Positions 5,775 through 9,914 of a DNA stretch of 9,914 nt are shown piece after piece (position 1 is the stretch's first letter; the number at the start of each line of letters is the position of its first letter). A program made the translations under genes and the position numbers. The notes beneath the pieces are model-generated. The model worked only from the letters and a program-made list of their open reading frames with translations. It had not been told where the DNA came from and searched no databases. The stretch is from Actinomycetota bacterium (GTDB lineage: Bacteria > Actinomycetota > Acidimicrobiia > Acidimicrobiales > Iamiaceae), in assembly GCA_018268545.1 (NCBI GenBank), contig JAFDWI010000202.1, forward strand, positions 1-9,914, given 5' to 3'.

Positions 5775-7553
5775 TCAACCGCCGGTTCGATACGAGGCGA
5801 GCCGCGATTCGAGGTGCGCGGCGCTGTCGTCGAGGCCGCCGGGACGACTCGTTGCCGGCCAGGTTTCCCGGTACGCGTCGATGAGCGCGGTGAGTTCCGC
5901 TCCGGCTTCGTCCGGGTCGCGTCGCTTTCCCTCGGCGCGGGCGAGCAGGCGGCGTGCACCATGGGTTGCGAGACCGATCGCCACGTCGGTGCCCGCGACC
6001 AGCGCGGCGCCGTCGGCACATCCGGGCGTGGCCCGGTTCAGATCGTCTCGAGCCCCTTGGAGTGTCGCGATCACGGCCCGGACCGCGTCGGCGTCGGGTT
6101 CGCCCGATGACAGGTCGAGCAACGACGCCACCACCGCGAAGAACAGTGGGCTCGCGTTCTCCGTCACGATGCCCGTGGCACCGGCGACCGAGCCGATGCG
6201 TTCGAGGATCCCGCCGAACAGGTGTGCGCGGTCGTCGACGAGGTGGGTGTTCACGGCCGCCGCAGCGTCGAGGTCGAGGTTCGACTCTGCGCACCAGGAA
6301 ACCGCGCCGCCGTACGCGATCGGTACCAACGAGATTGCCGGAGGCTGATGGTGGCCCGTGTCACCCCAGTCGGTGACCAGATAGCCCGAGGCGCCCGCTC
6401 GTCTGCCTGCGACGGCCGCGTCGGCGAGGTTCCCTTCGGCGGTGGGCAGGCGCCCGACGAACGACTGCCAGGTCGCGGTTCCGGGCGCGACCCAGAAGTC
6501 ACGACCGGACGCGGCGAACGGTTCGAGGATCGTCGTGAAGTCGCGCGCTTCGGACGGGTCGACACCGATCGTCGCGAGGACGCCTGCGATGGATTCGGGG
6601 ATGTGCGCCCGTGGCGTCGTAGGCGCGTCGTAGTTCCAGACGAGCGCGGTGGTGCCCGCGTCCGGGAGCTGCCCGAGCGTCTCGGGATGGTTCCGGATCA
6701 CGTCGCCCCAGACCTGGACGGCGAAGCCGTCGTCGAGGAGCGGCCCGATGAGTCGACGCAGGTGGTCGACGTACACCGACCCGAGGCCGCTGGTCGCGAC
6801 CAGATCGGCACTGGACCCTTTGCCCAACTCGAACGGTTCGTCGCATCCGATGTTCACGGTGCGGCTCGCCACGCAGTCGGTCTGCGCACGCACGAGATCG
6901 AGCGCGAAGGCCGCGTTCTGTGGCGTCGGGGCGAGCACGGTCGGCGGAAGCCGGAACCCGGGGACGATCTCGAAACCCTCGGGACATTCGGCGCGGTCGC
7001 GGTAGTCGGGATGCCCGAGCCAGCGCCCGAAGTGACCGAACGTGTTCTGGTTGACGACGAGCTCGATTCCCGCGGTGGCGCACACCTCGTCGAGTCGGGT
7101 CAGCTCCTCCGGCGTGATCGGTGACGCATCCGCCCACACCGTCCGATGGTCGGGGTTCGCGAAGGTGTGTTCGATGTAGAGCTGCAACTGGTTGTAGCGA
7201 CAGGCGGCGAGGCGGGCGACGAGATGGTCGAGCGCGTCGTTCGTCGGCACCCGGTCACGACTGATGTCCAGCATGTAACCTCGGGTCGCGAAGTCCGGTG
7301 AGTCGTGGATGTCGACGGCGGGGTAGGTGCCGTCGGGTCGCTCCAGTTGCGCCAGCGTCGCCTCGCCGTAGCGGCGACCGGCCGGATCGGCGTGGACGAG
7401 ACGGATCTCCTCCTCGTCGATGTGGAGGACGAAACCCTGCGGGGGCAACGTCGCGTCGTGGATGATCCGACGCGTCGTGTCGCGTGTGACACGGGGTCCG
7501 TCGTCGAAGCGGTCGATCCGACGCGGGCGGGGGAACAACTCGGGCGCGCTCAT
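5775..7553 (-). CDS. Glycoside hydrolase family 20, probable beta-N-acetylhexosaminidase
   Basis: A 592-residue protein with no signal peptide, so probably cytosolic. An N-terminal GH20b-like alpha/beta domain (about 1-88) is followed by a TIM barrel opening with RGYMLDISRDRVPT (91-104) and NQLQLYIEHTFA (121-132), the usual GH20 barrel entry. The catalytic Asp-Glu pair is Asp238-Glu239 in NIGCDEPFELG, where most GH20 enzymes have GGDE. Later barrel strands include VQVWGDV (279-285), LVWNYD (304-309) and a WQSF motif. GH20 enzymes remove terminal GlcNAc or GalNAc by substrate-assisted catalysis; the exact substrate (chitin fragments, muropeptides, glycans) cannot be read here. The last 170 residues are helical. 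The ATG at 7553 gives the natural family N-terminus but lacks a strong ribosome binding site. The reading frame stays open for 166 more codons upstream, all inside recD, and that extension is not credible. Confidence 0.87.
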   Translation of the reverse strand: MSAPELFPRPRRIDRFDDGPRVTRDTTRRIIHDATLPPQGFVLHIDEEEIRLVHADPAGRRYGEATLAQLERPDGTYPAVDIHDSPDFATRGYMLDISRDRVPTNDALDHLVARLAACRYNQLQLYIEHTFANPDHRTVWADASPITPEELTRLDEVCATAGIELVVNQNTFGHFGRWLGHPDYRDRAECPEGFEIVPGFRLPPTVLAPTPQNAAFALDLVRAQTDCVASRTVNIGCDEPFELGKGSSADLVATSGLGSVYVDHLRRLIGPLLDDGFAVQVWGDVIRNHPETLGQLPDAGTTALVWNYDAPTTPRAHIPESIAGVLATIGVDPSEARDFTTILEPFAASGRDFWVAPGTATWQSFVGRLPTAEGNLADAAVAGRRAGASGYLVTDWGDTGHHQPPAISLVPIAYGGAVSWCAESNLDLDAAAAVNTHLVDDRAHLFGGILERIGSVAGATGIVTENASPLFFAVVASLLDLSSGEPDADAVRAVIATLQGARDDLNRATPGCADGAALVAGTDVAIGLATHGARRLLARAEGKRRDPDEAGAELTALIDAYRETWPATSRPGGLDDSAAHLESRLASYRTGG

Positions 7554-7588
7554 CTGCGAGATTCTGCCCGCCAGATTGCGTGGTTGCG

Positions 7589-9496
7589 TCAGATCGTCCC
7601 GCGCAGGCGCTCCCGGAGGCCGGAGGTGCGTTGGATCGGCCGTTCGATCGCCTCGCGTACGCGGTCGAGGTCGGCGACGATCGTGACCGACGAACGCGCA
7701 CGCGTGACCGCCGTGTAGAGCAGTTCGCGGGTGAGGATCGGTGACGGTCGCGTCGGGAGGGTGACGATCACGTGATCGAATTCGGACCCTTGGCTCTTGT
7801 GGATGGTCATCGCCCACCATGTTTCGACCGAGCGGAGTTGCGACGTCGCCAGCACGCGTGGGCTCCCACTCTGGGCGAACGCGACCTGGAGACCGTTCGG
7901 CGATGCAACGGTCACGCCGGCGTCGCCGTTGCGGATGCCGTTGACGTAGTCGTTGACCGTCGAGAGCACCGGGCGACCCGCATACCACTTCTCGTGGGGA
8001 TCGTGGCGAGCGTCCTGGCGTGCGAGCCGCTGCTCGATTCGTCGTGTCCAATCCTCGAAACCCATCGGGCCCTGGCGGGTCGCGGTGAGCACCTTGACCT
8101 CGAGTGCTGCGGCGAGCACGGGTTGCACGTCTCCGGCACGGGCGTACTCGATGATCTTTGCGGCCGCGCCGGCGACGCTGTCGGTGACCGTCGCGAGGTC
8201 GGCCACGGCCGCCGGATCCACCAGACGGAGCGACGGCGAAGACCCGGTCGTGAGCAACGCGATCGCCGCATCGGTGTGCCCATGGCGGATCGCATCGGCA
8301 AGGGCGCCGACATCGGCGTTGAAACGATGACCACGGGTGAGTTCCACGATCCGTCCCTTGAGCGGCGACGACGGATCCCCCGACGACGGCGAAAGCGGTG
8401 TCGGGTCGCCGTCTGTGCGTGCCGAGTCGACGATGTCACCGAGCACGGTGCCGGCATCGACGCTGGCGAGCTGATCGGGATCACCCACCAGGACGAGGCG
8501 GGCGTCGCTGCGGAGTGCATCGAGGAGCCGAGCCATGTCGGCGAGCGCGAGCATCGACGTCTCGTCGACGACGACGATCTTGTGGGGGAGCGGCGAACCC
8601 GCGTCGTGACGGGGTGGTCGGCCCGGTCGGATCCCGAGCAGCGAATGAACGGTCGACGCGGAAACTCGGCCGAGGTCCACCGCATCGAAGGGCATCTCGG
8701 CCGCGGCCGCGCGGAGCGATTCGGTCATGCGCGCGGCGGCCTTGCCGGTCGGTGCGCACAGCGCGATCCGATGCATACCGAGGGTCGGGTCCGCGTCGAC
8801 CGCCGCGGCCAGGACCCGGGCGATCGTCCAGGTCTTGCCCGTTCCCGGACCGCCGGCGATGACCGAGATCCGTGACGACCGGGCCACGACACACGCGGCG
8901 CGCTGCGATGGCGTCGGCGCGGACGTGTGCGAGAACAACTCCTCGAACGGATCACCGTGTGCCGGTTCGCCGACGGCCCCGTCGTCGCTTGCGGTGGCGC
9001 GGGCGACGAGTTTGTCGCGTACGAGGGCCTCGTCGCGCCAGACCCGGTGGAGACACAGGAGGTTGCCGTGGATCACGAGTGGTCTGGTCGTGTCGACGGC
9101 TGCCGAACGTGCCGAGTGTTCGTCGGTCACCACCGAAACGAGCCGGTGCCGCTCGAGGGTCGCCCTCCAGGTGGCAGGGTCGGGCCAGGGCAGTTCGGGG
9201 GGTTCCGATTGTCGGCCCGTCAGGTCGCGTTCAGTGTCGAGGAGCTGCCGGGATGCATGGCCCAGGTCGAGGCAGACGTGGCTTCGGCGGAGTCCTGCAG
9301 AGGCCGATGCGACGGCCAGCACGAACGCGATGTCGTCGGGGTTTCCCTCCAGACCACCGAGTCGGGCGATCGCCGAGGCGAGATGCACATCGGTGCTGTC
9401 GACAACCCCGGCCCGTGCGAACGGTTCCAGTGATGCGACGTTGTCCGCCACCCTCGGGCGGTACCACCGGCGCGTCGGATCGGTGATCGCGGTCAT
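7589..9496 (-). CDS. recD: Exodeoxyribonuclease V subunit alpha, RecD helicase
   Basis: RecD is the fast 5'-3' superfamily 1B helicase subunit of RecBCD, which processes double-strand DNA ends for recombination and degrades foreign linear DNA. At 635 residues it is close to E. coli RecD (608). All motifs are present: Walker A GGPGTGKT (215-222), motif Ia CAPTGKAAARM (247-257), Walker B VVVDETSM (308-315), motif III GDPDQLASVDAG (338-349), motif IV ELTRGHRF (385-392), the second RecA-like domain with WYAGRPVLSTVNDY (504-517), motif V TIHKSQGSEFD (564-574) and motif VI YTAVTRAR (594-601). A low-complexity proline/serine-rich insert sits at about 360-380. Its ATG overlaps the recB stop in an ATGA (9493-9496), indicating translational coupling and balanced subunit amounts. 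An upstream in-frame start at 9568 is rejected because it would lie within recB. Confidence 0.95.
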   Translation of the reverse strand: MTAITDPTRRWYRPRVADNVASLEPFARAGVVDSTDVHLASAIARLGGLEGNPDDIAFVLAVASASAGLRRSHVCLDLGHASRQLLDTERDLTGRQSEPPELPWPDPATWRATLERHRLVSVVTDEHSARSAAVDTTRPLVIHGNLLCLHRVWRDEALVRDKLVARATASDDGAVGEPAHGDPFEELFSHTSAPTPSQRAACVVARSSRISVIAGGPGTGKTWTIARVLAAAVDADPTLGMHRIALCAPTGKAAARMTESLRAAAAEMPFDAVDLGRVSASTVHSLLGIRPGRPPRHDAGSPLPHKIVVVDETSMLALADMARLLDALRSDARLVLVGDPDQLASVDAGTVLGDIVDSARTDGDPTPLSPSSGDPSSPLKGRIVELTRGHRFNADVGALADAIRHGHTDAAIALLTTGSSPSLRLVDPAAVADLATVTDSVAGAAAKIIEYARAGDVQPVLAAALEVKVLTATRQGPMGFEDWTRRIEQRLARQDARHDPHEKWYAGRPVLSTVNDYVNGIRNGDAGVTVASPNGLQVAFAQSGSPRVLATSQLRSVETWWAMTIHKSQGSEFDHVIVTLPTRPSPILTRELLYTAVTRARSSVTIVADLDRVREAIERPIQRTSGLRERLRGTI

Positions 9497-9914
9497 CGCA
9501 CGGTGCCTCCGGGACCGCCCGCGAGCAGATCGCTCACCGCGATCACCGCCTTCGGGGACAGGTCCCAACGGGCGATCCCCGGGGGATGCTCCACGACGGA
9601 TGTGGCCGGTTCCTCACTCCCACCGGTCATACCGCGGACGAACAGGTACGCGATGCCGCCGAGGTTGCGGTCCGGGTCGTAACCGGGCAGGCGCCACCGC
9701 AGGTAACGATGCAACGCGACCGAGTAGAGCAGCGCCTGCAACGGGTAGTGCGCGTCGGACATGGCGTGGACCAACTGCTCGCGCCCGTAGCTGTCACCGA
9801 CCGATCTCGAAGGATCGTGCAGCGCGTTGGTCTTGTAGTCCACCACCACGAACCTCTGGACGTCCCCGTCACGGACCCGGAGGACCAGGTCGATGGACCC
9901 GGTGAGATGGCCGG
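9493..9914 (-). CDS. recB: Exodeoxyribonuclease V subunit beta, RecB, C-terminal nuclease domain (partial)
   Basis: Only the last 139 codons are inside the window; the frame is open to the right edge and the start lies beyond it. The visible part is the RecB nuclease domain: GSIDLV holds the first catalytic aspartate (codon 9891-9889), VVDYKTN holds the Asp and Lys of the D-x-K active site (codons from 9840), and HYPLQALLYSVALHRYLRWR matches the Q-x3-Y helix that completes the nuclease site. The stretch GGIAYLFVRGM follows, as in other RecB proteins. With the catalytic residues intact the nuclease should be active, cutting DNA during end processing by RecBCD. The stop codon overlaps the recD start. 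recC would be expected just upstream of recB, outside the window. Confidence 0.93.
   Translation of the reverse strand, partial: GHLTGSIDLVLRVRDGDVQRFVVVDYKTNALHDPSRSVGDSYGREQLVHAMSDAHYPLQALLYSVALHRYLRWRLPGYDPDRNLGGIAYLFVRGMTGGSEEPATSVVEHPPGIARWDLSPKAVIAVSDLLAGGPGGTVR

Noticed and set aside
7554..8051. N-terminal extension of the GH20 reading frame by 166 codons
   Set aside because: It lies within recD in another frame, is arginine/proline rich, and GH20 homology begins just after the ATG at 7553.
7772..9905. Long plus-strand frames opposite recD and recB
   Set aside because: They are low-complexity, arginine-rich shadows; the minus strand carries all helicase and nuclease motifs.
9493..9914. 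Idea that recB-recD here belong to a new defence island
   Set aside because: Sequence and ATGA overlap are those of ordinary housekeeping RecBCD; no defence or mobile genes are next to them in the window.

Overview
The window is high-GC bacterial DNA carrying seven genes, one of them partial, packed closely on both strands. Codon use with C or G in most third positions, a CYP125-type P450, a group III truncated hemoglobin and a RecB-RecD pair point to an actinobacterium. Acidimicrobiia is my best guess within that phylum, but nothing here proves the class.

Plus strand, left part. metE (cobalamin-independent methionine synthase, complete) begins 49 bases into the window. Its short visible leader can fold so that the ribosome binding site is paired, so it is probably the 3' end of a regulatory RNA. 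After 129 bases comes a cytochrome P450 closely matching the CYP125 steroid C26/C27-hydroxylase family. In front of it lies an exact match to the published binding consensus of KstR, the cholesterol-catabolism repressor. A nine- or ten-helix DMT/NIPA-like membrane protein follows.

Middle. On the minus strand is a small protein made almost entirely of 30-31-residue repeats (MORN-variant or YwqK-like). It is transcribed divergently from a group III truncated hemoglobin whose heme-pocket residues (TyrB10, HisE7, HisF8, TrpG8) can all be identified. The 143 bases between the two starts hold several inverted repeats.

Right part, minus strand. The 3' end of recB (nuclease domain), a complete recD overlapping it by four bases, and a signal-less GH20 beta-N-acetylhexosaminidase 35 bases further on form a probable transcription unit. 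RecB and RecD are subunits of the RecBCD helicase-nuclease. The GH20 gene is functionally unrelated and may simply share the transcript. It ends one base from the hemoglobin stop codon, tail to tail.

I found no rRNA, tRNA, CRISPR array, insertion sequence or phage gene. No gap without a gene exceeds 150 bases. The observations most worth following are the KstR-like operator in front of the CYP125-like gene, the metE leader fold, and the repeat protein with its shared control region. I see no clear new defence or mobile system.
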